From positions 42,309-106,308 of the forward strand of contig LRMT01000096.1 in the NCBI GenBank assembly GCA_001725945.1: a stretch of DNA of 64,000 bases, read 5' to 3'. The DNA is from Cupriavidus sp. UYMMa02A (GTDB lineage: Bacteria; Pseudomonadota; Gammaproteobacteria; Burkholderiales; Burkholderiaceae). The notes beneath the pieces are model-generated. The model searched no databases. It worked only from the letters and a program-made list of their open reading frames with translations, and was not told the origin of the DNA. Made by a program: the position numbers and the translations under genes. Shown one piece after another: positions 21,365 to 31,309 of this stretch; position 1 is the stretch's first letter; every line of letters starts with the position of its first letter.

Positions 21365-22782
21365 CTATGCCTTGCGCGCCCGGAGAAACCTGAAGAACTC
21401 CACGCCTTCCTGCAAGCGCCGTTTCATCATGTCCCAGCTCATCAGCATCTCGCGGACGATTTCCCAGATCTTCGATGGCCGGAAATAAAACCGCTTATAG
21501 AATTCCTCCACGCCAAGATAGATCTCTTCGCGCGACAGGTGCGGATAGCCGATGGTCGAAGCCTGCGTGCCGGAATCATTGAGGAGGGTAATGACCTTGC
21601 TGTCATTCAGCCATCCGTTCTCGACCGCTTGCTTGTGAAGGACCGTACCCGGATAGGCGCCGCGAGTGACACCTGGATGGTGTGGGGATTGATCTCTTTC
21701 GCGTACTGGATCGTCTTCTTGATGGTTTCGTGCGTCTCGCCCGGGAGCCCGAGGATGAACGTGCCGTGGATCTTGATGCCGAGTTTGCGGCAATCGTCGC
21801 TGAAGCGGCGCGCCATATCGGTCCGGAGGCCCTTTTTGACGTTCACGAGAATCTGGTCGTCGCCGGATTCATAGCCGACCAGCAGCAGCCGCAACCCGTT
21901 TTCTTTCATCACCTTCAGGGTGGAGTAAGGCACATTCGCCTTGGCATTGCACGACCACGTCACCCCCAGCTTGCCGAGGCCGCGGGCGATCTCTTCCGCT
22001 CTCGGCCTGAGGTCGGTAAAGGTATCGTCGTCGAACATGATCTCCTTGATCTCGGGCATGTTGTCCCGGATCCATTTCACCTCTTCCAGAACGTTCTCGA
22101 CCGACGCGTGCGATAGCGATGCCCCCCGACAGTATGTGGCCAGAGGCAAAACGTGCACCGGGATTTGCAGCCGCGCCCCGTGTAGAGCGAGACATAGGGA
22201 TGCTTGAGGTAGCCGCTGAAGTAATTCCGGGTCGTCAGGTCGCGCTTGTAGACGGGCGCGACGAACGGAAGCTGGTCCATGTCTTCCAGAATCGGCCGGG
22301 CGTCGTTGTGCATGATCGCGCCATCGGGCAGCCGATAACTGAGCCCCAGAATGGACGCGAAGGGCAGCCCCTGCGCGATGTCGCGGCAGGTGAAGTCGAA
22401 TTCCTCACGGCACACGAAATCCAGCGCGTCGCTTGCGGTAAGCGAGCCGTGAGGATCAACGGCTACCTTTGCGCCGACCATTCCGATCAGGACCGAGGCT
22501 TGCGCCGTTTCAGATGTTCCGCGAACTGGATGTCGCTCGGGAACGACGGAGAACTCGTATGAATAATGATCAGTTCGTACGGCTCGGCAATGTCCAGGGT
22601 CGCTTCCAGCGACAGGCCGTCTGCGGGAGCATCCACGAGGCGGCTATCCGGAATCAGCGCAGCGGGCTGGGCGAGCCACGTCGGATACCAGAAAGACCGG
22701 ATCTCACGCTTCGTCTGGAAACGCGAGCCCGCTCCCCCATCGAAGCCGTCATATGAAGGTGCCTGCAGAAACAGCGTTTCAT
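21365..22782 (-). CDS. hpnJ: Hopanoid-associated radical SAM protein HpnJ, frameshifted
   Basis: B12-binding radical SAM enzyme, about 473 residues. N-terminal cobalamin-like domain (LFLQAPSYDGFDGGAGSR, SFWYPTWLAQPAALIPDSR), radical-SAM cluster motif GRGCKSRCTFCLWP, then MFDDDTFTDLRPRAEEIARG, GYESGDDQILVNVKKG and GTFILGLPGETHETIKKT. HpnJ acts in making the cyclitol ether head group of bacteriohopanetetrol. Frame breaks lie near 22778 (just after the start; one A restores MKTLFLQAP), 22490, 22125 and 21655. A GAGG ribosome site precedes the ATG at 22782. No other hopanoid gene is in the window, and base composition looks less GC-rich than the neighbours. Confidence 0.82.
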
Positions 22783-23025
22783 AAATGTCCTCGAAGAAAG
22801 TAGTCGGCTGGACTGCGATCGTCACCGGTATGAAATGAGCTCGCGAAGCCGCGGCAATCACAGGGGAGCAGGATGCGGCTCAAGAATACTACGACTTGCG
22901 GGCTGGACATGGCGAAAAAATTTGCCCTTTACAACGGGGAGCTCGTAACGGTCGGTCTCTGTACTATATTCGTCTGGATCCGAAGGATCTGCGCGGCGCT
23001 TGGTGCACCAATGCGGAGGTGATGT

Positions 23026-23328
23026 GTGGGGCTCAATCACGACAGCACAGCCGGCGTGCCTGTGGGCAATGGTCAGCAGGTCAGTCCGGCCGAATTCCTG
23101 CTGATGGCAGGCTTTCTCGCCTACCGGGCTCCGCGGGCGGCGGTCGATGCCCGAGCTGCCGCCCGGCGCGTCCTGGATGCTGTGCTCGGCGTGGCGGCCG
23201 CTCATGGATTCGCTGATTCGGAAGCGCTCGAATCGATGATGGCCAGCGCCGAAAAGTCTGCGCGCATGTGGCGGCTAGCGGAGCAGGCAACCACTGCGTC
23301 GGCGATACGTTCGCTTACCTGCAAGTGA
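23026..23328 (+). CDS. Small hypothetical protein, Ala-rich helical
   Basis: 100 residues, GTG start with a strong GGAGGT ribosome site 5 bp upstream. Predicted mostly alpha-helical (EFLLMAGFLAYRAP, AAARRVLDAVLGVAAAHGF, EALESMMASAEKSARMW); no signal peptide or membrane helix and no recognised family. It is divergent from hpnJ across a 243-bp gap that contains a TACTATATT -10-like element near 22962 but no other gene. A bidirectional terminator follows at 23388. Confidence 0.5.
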   Translation: MGLNHDSTAGVPVGNGQQVSPAEFLLMAGFLAYRAPRAAVDARAAARRVLDAVLGVAAAHGFADSEALESMMASAEKSARMWRLAEQATTASAIRSLTCK

Positions 23329-23387
23329 TTCGCGGTGCCGGCGTGATCCTGGAGATGGACCCTTGAATGGGGAATGACACCGACAAC

Positions 23388-23418
23388 AAGCGCCCGGCGG
23401 CTCTTAGCCGGGGCGCTT
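23388..23418. terminator. Bidirectional terminator hairpin between convergent genes
   Basis: AAGCGCCCGGC and GCCGGGGCGCTT pair (one bulged G) around an 8-base loop. It lies between the 3' end of the small plus-strand gene and the end of the minus-strand MFS gene, so it probably closes the long operon that runs leftward from 32757. Confidence 0.65.
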
Positions 23419-23426
23419 GCTGCGCG

Positions 23427-24763
23427 TCATGAAAGCTTCCGACCCAGCGTCTCGGGCACCATCGCCAGCCCCAGCAGCGAGACCAGGCCGCAGCCGATCA
23501 GGTAGAACGCGGGCGCGTTCGGACTGCCGGTCATGTGGATCAGCAAGGTCGAAAACAATTGGGCGAAGCCGCCGAATACCGCGATGGCCACGTAGTAGGT
23601 CACGGCCATGCCGGTCGCGCGCAGGCGCTGCGGCAGCACCTCGCTGACGAGCACCAGCGTGGCGGGCGAGGTCATCGCCATCGGGATCGCCAGGCAGCCG
23701 ACCACCACCAGCAGGCAGGTCAGGGACGGGAAGGCATTGATCACGACGAAGGCCGGGTACGCCATGACCAGCAGCGCCAGGCGCGACCACCATACGATGG
23801 TGCGGCGCCCGAACCGGTCGCTCATCCGGCCGGCAATCGGGCCGAAGATCACCATCATGCCCGCCGCGACAAAACCGGCCCAGACCGCGTCGCCGCGCGG
23901 GATGTTGAGCTGGAAGGTGGCGTAGTTGGGCAGGTAGTAGGCGATCAGGTGCACGGCAGCGGCCAGGCCGGTCATCAGCAGCACGCTGGCCACCAGTTCG
24001 CGCCAGTGCTGGCGCATCAGTTGCCAGCCGCCGGCAGCGGCCTTCTTGCGCGCGGGCGGCTCCAGCGTTTCTTCCAGGCGGCGGCGAATGACCTGGCCGA
24101 CCGGGATCACCAGGATGCCGATCAGGAAGGCCACGCGCCAGCCCCAGTGCTCCAGGCAGCCGGGCTCAGGGTATGGCTGAGCGTAAGGGCCACCAGTGCG
24201 GCAAAGACGGCGGCAATGCCCTGGCTGGCGGTCTGCCAGCTGGTGTAGAAGCCGCGCGAACGTTCGTCCGCGTACTCCATCAGCATCGCAGTGGCCGAAC
24301 CCATCTCGCCGCCGATCGCAAAGCCCTGCACCAGACGCGCCACGATCATCAGGCCGGGGCCATGATGCCGAGCTGGGCATAAGGCGGCGTCACCACCAGG
24401 ATCAGCGCGCTGAACGCCATCAGCCACATCGACAGCAGCACCGCCGGCTTGCGGCCGCGGCGGTCGGCATAGGCGCCGATCACCAGCCGCCGAGCGGACG
24501 CATCAGGTAGCCGGCGCGCCGAACGTGCCAAAGGACAGCAGCAATTGGCCGAACGGGTTGCCCACGGGAAAGTAGAGCGGAATGATCAGCGTGGCGAAGA
24601 AGTTGTAGACGCCGGAGTCATAGAGCTCCAGCGCGCCGCCGATGGTGATGGCCGTAATGGCCGACGCCTTCGACATGGGTTTCTTCTGGTCCGTATGGTC
24701 CGCGTTCTGGCTGGATACCGGCGGGTGCGCCGGTGCAACCATGGTGGTCGGATCGAGTGGCAT
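23427..24763 (-). CDS. MFS transporter, metabolite:proton symporter type, frameshifted
   Basis: About 445 residues, 12 membrane helices, of the ProP/citrate-type symporter group. Seen: ALELYDSGVYNFFATLIIPL (first helix), the loop motif GAYADRRGRKPAVLL, ARLVQGFAIGGEMGSATAML, GRMSDRFGRRTIVW and the C-terminal VPETLGRKL. It probably imports an organic acid. Frame breaks lie near 24510, 24370 and 24155. The ATG at 24763 follows GGAG. It is the last gene of the minus-strand operon after the Bug receptor (113 bp gap), giving a possible second uptake route for the same substrate. Confidence 0.85.
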
Positions 24764-24876
24764 TGGGAGTCTCCGGGCGCGGCAGTCCGGTGAGCATTCA
24801 TGGCTGCCGCGCGTTTGCATTTGAATTCGATGGGGGCATTGAACAGGGGCCACCCATTTGCGTCGTTCTGTGTCGT

Positions 24877-25856
24877 TTATTCCAGGTGGAAGCCGGTCTG
24901 CTTGATGGCCAGTGCCCATTTCTTCTGCTCGGCAGCCATGAAGCTTGCGAACTGGTCGGGGGAACTGGTGGTGGCCGGCTCATAGCCCTTGCTGGCCAGT
25001 TGCTGGCGCACGCCGGGCGCATTCAATGCCTTCTCGATTTCCTTGCCCAGCAGCGCGACGATGTCCTTCGGCGTGCCGGCCGGCGCCACCAGCCCATACC
25101 ACTCGCTGGCTTCGATGCCCGGGTAGCCCGCTTCAGCCATGGTCGGGATTTCAGGGAACAGGGGCAGGCGCTGCTTGCTTGCCACGGCAATGCCCTTGAG
25201 CTGGCCGCCCTTCACGAACGGCATCACCGCCGGCACGCCATGGAACATCATCTGGATGTGCCCGCCCACCATGTCGGTCAGGGCCTGGGGGCCGCCCTTG
25301 TAGGGCGCGTGGACGATGTCGACGCGGGCCATGTCCTTGAAGAGCTCGCTGACCACGTTCTGCTGTGTGCCCGGCCCGACCGATGCGTAACTCAACTTGC
25401 CGGGCTCGGCCTTGGCGCGGGCCACCAGGTCCTTGACCGAACCGGCGACCGACGGGTTGACGACCAGCATGTAGGGCGAGCTCGCCATCAGTCCCAGCGG
25501 CGCGAAGTCCTTGCCGAAATCGAACGGCAGGTTCTTCTGCAGGCTGGCATTGATGGCCATCGGCGCACTGGCCACCAGCAGCGTGTAGCCGTCCGGCGCG
25601 GCCTTGGCGCCCATGCCGGCGCCGATGTTGCCGGTGCGCCCGGGCGGTTGTCGACCACGAACTGCTGGCCCAGGCTCGCGGTCATCTTTTCGGCCACGGT
25701 GCGGGTGACAGTATCGACGCCGCCCCCTGCCGGCCACGGCACGATGATGCGCACGGGACGGTTCGGGTAGCCGCCCTGGGCCAGCGCGCTCGCGGCGCAC
25801 GCGGCGAGCGCGATCGTTCCGAGGGTATGTGCGACACGGTGCAGTATGGGTTTCAT
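24877..25856 (-). CDS. Bug/TctC-family periplasmic solute receptor, one frameshift
   Basis: Periplasmic binding protein of a tripartite tricarboxylate-type uptake system, about 326 residues. Signal peptide MKPILHRVAHTLGTIALAAC...ALAQ, then the family opening YPNRPVRIIVPWPAGGGVDT, VVDNRPGA, DGYTLLVASAPMAINASL, and DIVHAPYKGGPQALTDMVGG. An indel near 25635 splits it inside NRPG..NIGAGMGA. No membrane TctA/TctB genes are nearby. Its operon position, between the indolepyruvate oxidoreductase and MFS genes, suggests that its ligand is a carboxylate consumed by the operon. Confidence 0.9.
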
Positions 25857-25925
25857 GGCTTGTCTCCTCGTTTTTGTGATGGCCCCCGCGCTTGCGCGCG
25901 TGAGGCCTCGCTACACCATTCATGT

Positions 25926-28900
25926 TCAGGCTGCTGCGGTGGGCCTGCTCGCTTCGCGTTGTCCGTCGCCGCGTTCCCATTGCGCCGCCAGCCGCTCCTG
26001 GCGCGTGCGCACGGCCGCCAGGTTGCGTGCCTTGACGTGGCCATAGCCGCGAATGTCCATCGGCAGCCGAGCGATCTCCAGCGCCAGTTCCAGGTTCTGC
26101 GCGGACAGCGTCGGCAACAGCTTTTCGATGCCGCGGCGATACTCGGCGATCAGCGCGCGTTCTTCCTTGCGCTCGGCGGTGTAGCCGAACGGATCGAACG
26201 CGGTGCCGCGCAGGCCCTTGAACCTGGCCAGGACGCCGAACGCAGTGCGCATCCACGGGCCATACGTTCCCTTGACGAGTTCACCCTTGTCGTTCTTCTT
26301 CGCGAACAGCGGCGGCGCGAGATGGTGCACCAGGCGGACGTTGCCTTCGAACATCGACTCGATCTGCTTGCGGAACGCAGTGCCGGTGTGCAGGCGGGCC
26401 ACTTCGTATTCGTCCTTGTAGGCCATCAGCTTGAACAGCGAGCGCGCCACGGCTTCGGTGAGGCGCGTGCTGCCCATGACCGACTCGGCAATCCTGACGC
26501 GGTCGACGAAGCTTTCGTACTGTGCGGCGTAGGCGCGGTTCTGGTAGCCGGTCAGGAACTCGACGTGCCGGGTGTGCAGGTCGTCCAGTGACGGCTTGCG
26601 CACGAACTGGATCACCTGTGCATTGGCCGCGCTCACCGGCACGCGCGGCATGTCGTGCGCGCACAGCCGGCCCCATTCGAACGCGGCCTTGTTGCTGTCG
26701 ATCTGCACGGCGTTGAGTTCGATGGCACGCATCAGCGCAGCATGCGACAGCGGCACGCGGCCCTTCTGCCACGCGTAGCCGAGCATCATCAGGTTCGCGT
26801 AGATCGACTGGCCCATCACCTGCTTCGCCACCTGTTCGGCATCGAAGCTGCCGACCTGGCCGTCGCCGACGGCTTGTGCAATGCGGCCCACGGCCTCCTC
26901 GGTCTGCGGATCCCAGTCCGGATTGCGGACGAACGCGGCGGTCGGGGTTACATGGCTGTTGAGCACGACGAAGGTGCGCTGCGGCGACATGGCGGCAATC
27001 GTTGCCTTGCTGGCGGCCACCACGGTGTCGCAGGCGATCACCAGGTCTGCCATGGCCATGTCGACGCGGCTCGCGTGCAGGGCATCGGGGCTCGCGGCGA
27101 TCTGGATGTGGCTCCAGGTGGAACCACCCATCTGCGCCATGCCGGTGGCGTCCTGCGTGATCACGCCCTTGCCTTCGAGGTGCGCAGCCATGCCCAGCAC
27201 GCCGCCGATGGTGACGATGCCGGTGCCGCCGATGCCGGCGACGACGATGCGGGCCGCCTCAGGCAGCGCTGGCAGCGGGATGTCGCTCGGCACGGGGTTG
27301 GTCTTGCCGTTCGTCGACGGCTTCCTGAGCTTGCCGCCCTCCACCGTGACGAAGCTCGGGCAGAAACCCTTGGTGCACGAGAAGTCCTTGTTGCAGGTGT
27401 CCTGGTTCACCTTGCGCTTGCGGCCGAACTCGGTTTCCACCGGTTGCACGGCCAGGCAGTTGCTTTCCACCGAGCAGTCGCCGCAGCCTTCGCACACCAG
27501 TTCGTTGATGACCACGCGCTTGTCGGGATCGACCATCGTGCCGCGCTTGCGTTCACGGCGCTTTTTGGTGGCGCAGGTCTGGTCGTAGATGATCGCCGTG
27601 ACGCCGCTCACTTCGCGCAGTTCGCGCTGCACAGTGTCGAGTTCGTCGCGGTGGCGCACGGTGACGCCGGTCGCCAGGTTCGCGACACCCTTGTACTTCT
27701 CCGGCTCGTCCGTGACCACCACGATCTGGCGGACGCCTTCAGCGTGCAGTTCGCGCGACATCGCGGGGACGTCAAGCTGACCGTCCACCGGCTGGCCGCC
27801 GGTCATGGCCACGGCGCTATTGAACAGGATCTTGTAGGTCATGTTCACGCCGGCGTGGATCGACTGGCGCACCGCCAGCAGGCCCGAGTGGTTGTACGTG
27901 CCGTCGCCCAGGTTGGCGAACATGTGCTTGCGCTTGCTGAACTCTGACTGGCCCATCCAGTGCACGCCTTCGCCGCCCATCTGCGACCACGACGTGGTCG
28001 AGCGGTCCATCCACACCACCATGCCGTGGCAGCCGATGCCGGCTGTCGCGACGGAACCTTCCGGCACTTTGGTGCTGGTGTTGTGCGGGCAGCCCGGGCA
28101 GAACCAGGGCAGGCGGTCGGTGCCGCGCGAATCGCCCTGCGCGGTGGCGCGCTCCTTGGCCTCGATCTCCTTCAGGCGCACGTCCATGCGCGCGGCCACG
28201 TCGGCGGGCACGCCCAGTGCCTTGAGACGCTGCGCGATGGCCTTGGCCACCAGCGCCGGCGACAGGTCGGCCTTGGCGCGCAGCAACCAGTCGTCAGCCG
28301 GCCTGGTGTGGCTCCATTCGCCGCCCGCGCCTTCGGTGTGATGGTACTTGCCGAATACGGCCGGACGAGCCTGTTCGGGGTAATGGTACAGCTCGTCCTT
28401 GAGCTGCTGCTCGATGAGCGGGCGCTTTTCCTCCACCACCAGCACTTCGCGCAGGCCATGCGCGAACTCGCGCACACTGAGCGATTCCAGCGGCCACACC
28501 ACGCTGACCTTGTGGACCCGGATGCCGAGCGCGCGGCAGGCGGCGTCATCGAGCCCGAGATCGAGCAATGCCTGGCGCGTATCGCTGTAGGCCTTGCCGC
28601 TGGCGATGATGCCGAAGCGGTCGTTCGGGCCTTCGACCACGTTGCGGTTCAGGCGGTTGGCGCGCACATAGGCGAGCGCGGCGGGCCACTTGAACTCCAT
28701 CATGCGCGCCTCGGCGGCGAGCGGATCGTCGGGCCAGCGGATATGCAGGCCGCCCTCGGGCACGGCGAAGTCTTCCGGCAGCAGGATGCGCACGCGGTCC
28801 GAATCGGTGACGACCGATGACCCCGATTCCACCACCTCCTGCACGGTCTTCATACCCGACCACAGGCCGCTGAAGCGGCTCATGGCGAACGCGTGCACGC

Positions 28901-29483
28901 CCAGGTCCAGGATGTCCTGCACATTCGACGGGAAGAACACCGGCAGGCCGCAGGCGATGAAGGTGTGGTCGCTCTGGTGCGCGAGCGTGCTGCTCTTGGA
29001 CACGTGGTCGTCGCCGGCCAGCGCGATCACGCCACCGAGCCGGGAGGTGCCGGCGAGGTTGGCATGCTTGAGCGCATCGCCGCTGCGGTCGACGCCAGGG
29101 CCCTTGCCGTACCAGATGCCGAACACGCCGTCGTACTTCTTGCTTTCCGCATCGAAGTCCAGCTGCTGCGATCCCCACACGGCCGTCACGCCAAGCTCTT
29201 CGTTGACACCGGGCTTGAACACGACGTGGTTGTCGGCGAGGTACTTCTTCGCCCGCCACATGGCCTGGTCATAGTTGCCGAGCGGCGAGCCGCGGTAGCC
29301 GGAAATGAAGGCCGCGGTGTTGTGGCCCGCCATGGCGTCGCGCCGGCGTTGCAGCAGCGGCAGGCGCACCAGCGCCTGCACGCCGCTCATGTAGGCACGG
29401 CCGGATTCGAGCGCGTACTTGTCGTCGATCGAAACGGCTTCCATGGCCTTTCGGGCCGCGTCGGGGAGTATTGGAGCGTTCAT
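25926..29483 (-). CDS. Indolepyruvate (2-oxoacid) ferredoxin oxidoreductase, fused single chain
   Basis: Intact, 1185 residues. Decarboxylates aryl or branched 2-oxo acids to acyl-CoA with reduction of ferredoxin. N-terminal pyrimidine-binding domain (ISGYRGSPLGNYDQAMW), TPP domain with FCPGCPHNTST and GIGCHGMVVWMDR, a 4Fe-4S segment near residue 662 (CEGCGDCSVESNC and KDFSCTKGFCPSF), and the C-terminal gamma-type domain (VVAGIGGTGIVTIGGVLGMAA). alpha, beta and gamma parts lie in one chain, as in other betaproteobacteria. Within this operon it could process a 2-oxo acid made by the LDH2-type dehydrogenase, but aromatic amino-acid catabolism is the known family role. Confidence 0.95.
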   Translation of the reverse strand: MNAPILPDAARKAMEAVSIDDKYALESGRAYMSGVQALVRLPLLQRRRDAMAGHNTAAFISGYRGSPLGNYDQAMWRAKKYLADNHVVFKPGVNEELGVTAVWGSQQLDFDAESKKYDGVFGIWYGKGPGVDRSGDALKHANLAGTSRLGGVIALAGDDHVSKSSTLAHQSDHTFIACGLPVFFPSNVQDILDLGVHAFAMSRFSGLWSGMKTVQEVVESGSSVVTDSDRVRILLPEDFAVPEGGLHIRWPDDPLAAEARMMEFKWPAALAYVRANRLNRNVVEGPNDRFGIIASGKAYSDTRQALLDLGLDDAACRALGIRVHKVSVVWPLESLSVREFAHGLREVLVVEEKRPLIEQQLKDELYHYPEQARPAVFGKYHHTEGAGGEWSHTRPADDWLLRAKADLSPALVAKAIAQRLKALGVPADVAARMDVRLKEIEAKERATAQGDSRGTDRLPWFCPGCPHNTSTKVPEGSVATAGIGCHGMVVWMDRSTTSWSQMGGEGVHWMGQSEFSKRKHMFANLGDGTYNHSGLLAVRQSIHAGVNMTYKILFNSAVAMTGGQPVDGQLDVPAMSRELHAEGVRQIVVVTDEPEKYKGVANLATGVTVRHRDELDTVQRELREVSGVTAIIYDQTCATKKRRERKRGTMVDPDKRVVINELVCEGCGDCSVESNCLAVQPVETEFGRKRKVNQDTCNKDFSCTKGFCPSFVTVEGGKLRKPSTNGKTNPVPSDIPLPALPEAARIVVAGIGGTGIVTIGGVLGMAAHLEGKGVITQDATGMAQMGGSTWSHIQIAASPDALHASRVDMAMADLVIACDTVVAASKATIAAMSPQRTFVVLNSHVTPTAAFVRNPDWDPQTEEAVGRIAQAVGDGQVGSFDAEQVAKQVMGQSIYANLMMLGYAWQKGRVPLSHAALMRAIELNAVQIDSNKAAFEWGRLCAHDMPRVPVSAANAQVIQFVRKPSLDDLHTRHVEFLTGYQNRAYAAQYESFVDRVRIAESVMGSTRLTEAVARSLFKLMAYKDEYEVARLHTGTAFRKQIESMFEGNVRLVHHLAPPLFAKKNDKGELVKGTYGPWMRTAFGVLARFKGLRGTAFDPFGYTAERKEERALIAEYRRGIEKLLPTLSAQNLELALEIARLPMDIRGYGHVKARNLAAVRTRQERLAAQWERGDGQREASRPTAAA

Positions 29484-29569
29484 GGGGCGGATTCAGCCAG
29501 TGATTGGTAGGGTAGGGACGGCCAGCGTCTGCCGGTAGCCCGGATATCTGCAATGCCTGTGTGGGTGGA

Positions 29570-30602
29570 TCAGGCCGGAAAGGGGATGCCCAGTTGCCGG
29601 CCCAGCGCGCCCAGCTCTCGGGTGATCGCGTCGGATAGTGCGATGCCGTGTTCGCGGCCCTCGTGTTCCAGGGTGTCGCCGCGGTGGCCCGGGAGCCTGG
29701 CATCGGCGCCGCCGGCGGCCAGGTAGTTGCCGGTCCACTGCGCCATGTAGTCGGCGAACACGCCCTGGCCGGCAAAGGCCCCGGGCTTGACCAGCCAGAC
29801 AAAGCCACCCTGGCGGCCGACCGCGCCGCCGCTGCCGACATGGTTGCGCTCGGGGGACAGCGAGTCGGCCGTGGCGGCCAGCGCACCCGCCAGGCATTCC
29901 ACCATCATGGCGATGCCGATGCCCTTGTGGCCGCCGGTGGGCAGCAGCGACCCGGCCAGCGCACGTTGCGCGTCGGTGGTCGGCTGGCCTTCGCGTCGAG
30001 GGCCCAGCCTCGGGAATGGGTTTGCCTTCACGGGCCGCCAGCAGGATGTGACCGCGCGCGGCGACGCTGCACGCCACATCGAACACGATCGGCGCCTGGC
30101 CCGGCAGCGGGCAGCCAAAGGCGATGGGGTTGTGGCCGATGGCGGGGCCGGCGAAGCCCTCCATGCCGAGCACGGGTGGCGTGCGCTGTCCGACCATGCA
30201 GAACGCGCCAGCCTCGGCTGCGAGCAGCGCATGGATGCCCAGCGCGCCGAGGTGGCCGCACGACTGCACGACAACCAGTACGCTGGCGCTGGTTTCCAGC
30301 GCTTCGAGCCCGAGCTGCACGGCGTGCGGCCCGGCAACCTGGCCCATGGCCCCATCGGCGTCCAGCACGATGCCGCCGGGGAAGCTGCGGTGCGACATGG
30401 CGGCGCGCGGGTTGAAGTCACCGGCGCGCAGGCGCTCGACATAGGACGGCACGCGCGTCATGCCATGGGTCTTGTAGCCGCGCAGTTCGCTGCGCACCAG
30501 CGCGGTGGCGGCCTCGACGGCAGCTTCGGGCGCCACGCCGCACGATTCGAAGACAGCAGTGGTCCAGCGCTCCAGGCTCTGGGTGCTCCATCGTATGGTC
30601 AT
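29570..30602 (-). CDS. LDH2/MDH2-family (malate/sulfolactate/ureidoglycolate) dehydrogenase, one frameshift
   Basis: NAD(P)-dependent 2-hydroxyacid dehydrogenase of the non-Rossmann LDH2 family, about 344 residues. Motifs: RSELRGYKTHGMTRVPSYVERL near residue 40 with the catalytic His, QSCGHLGALGIHALLAAEAG, GPAIGHNPIAFGCP, and LLPTGGHKGIGIAMMVECL. Members act on malate, (R)-sulfolactate (ComC) or ureidoglycolate. The frame changes near 29995. The ATG at 30602 overlaps the GntR stop (ATGA). Next to a UxaA-type two-subunit lyase, oxidation of a hydroxy-acid or sulfolactate stereoisomer is plausible but not shown. Confidence 0.87.
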
Positions 30603-31303
30603 GAAGATTTCTCCCGCACGATCATCAGCCGCTCGGAGAATGGGGCGGCATAGACCGACTGGTAGTAGAGCGGCTGATCGCGCAGCGTGTAGCCGCGCAT
30701 TTCCATGATGAAGGCAGGCGCCTCGGCGTCGAGCCCCAGCTCGCGTGCGGCCGTCGCCGGCGGCGGGCCGAAGCGGACCCACTGGTCCACGCGCAAGGTC
30801 GGCAGCGAAAGCCGCTGGCCGATCAGCTCGCGCAGGTTCTTTTCCAGCGCCTCGCGGTCCAGTCCACCTAGTTGCGCGAAATCTTCCTCGCGCAGCCAGA
30901 ATTCGCTGTAGAGGTCGAACCGGCCACCGACGTTGATGACGCGCTCGATCCGCACATAGCCGTCGCCTTCGAGGAAGTCCGCCCACGGTCCCTTGCGCTT
31001 GATGCGCTTGACCGAACGCGCATGGACGTAGGACGGCAGTTCGTTGCCGCCTTCGTCGCGAAAGCGCAGGTAGCGGACATCCGCGGGCGCCACGCGCGTC
31101 CCGGAAACGAAGGTGCCTCGCCCCTGTTCGCGCGTGATCAGTCCCGAGTGCGTCAGCCGGATCAGCGCCTTCTGAATGGTGCCCACGCTTACGCCATGAA
31201 GCGCGGCCAGCTCGCCTTCCGACGGCAGGCGGTCGCCTTCGCGCAGGTCGCCGGATTCAATGGAGCGGATGATCGCGTCGGAGACGCTGTTCAGTTTGGT
31301 CAT
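30599..31303 (-). CDS. GntR-family regulator with UTRA effector domain (HutC subfamily)
   Basis: Intact, 234 residues. The winged helix DAIIRSIESGDLREGDRLPS with ELAALHGVSVGTIQKALIRL and the TREQGRGTFVSG wing are followed by a UTRA domain (RIERVINVGGRFDLYSEFWL, FIMEMRGYTLRDQPLYYQSVY). It sits inside the operon it probably controls, 6 bp after the large dehydratase gene and overlapping the LDH2 gene by four bases. Candidate operators with core CCTRTATAG lie at 32767 and 32876, in front of the two divergent operons. The effector is likely the operon substrate. Confidence 0.93.
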   Translation of the reverse strand: MTKLNSVSDAIIRSIESGDLREGDRLPSEGELAALHGVSVGTIQKALIRLTHSGLITREQGRGTFVSGTRVAPADVRYLRFRDEGGNELPSYVHARSVKRIKRKGPWADFLEGDGYVRIERVINVGGRFDLYSEFWLREEDFAQLGGLDREALEKNLRELIGQRLSLPTLRVDQWVRFGPPPATAARELGLDAEAPAFIMEMRGYTLRDQPLYYQSVYAAPFSERLMIVREKSS

Positions 31304-31309
31304 GGTTGC

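Noticed and set aside
24877..26256. Extension of the Bug frame upstream to 26256 as a longer protein
   Set aside because: The extension overlaps the end of the indolepyruvate oxidoreductase and has no domain; the Bug signal peptide starts at 25856 in a neighbouring frame.
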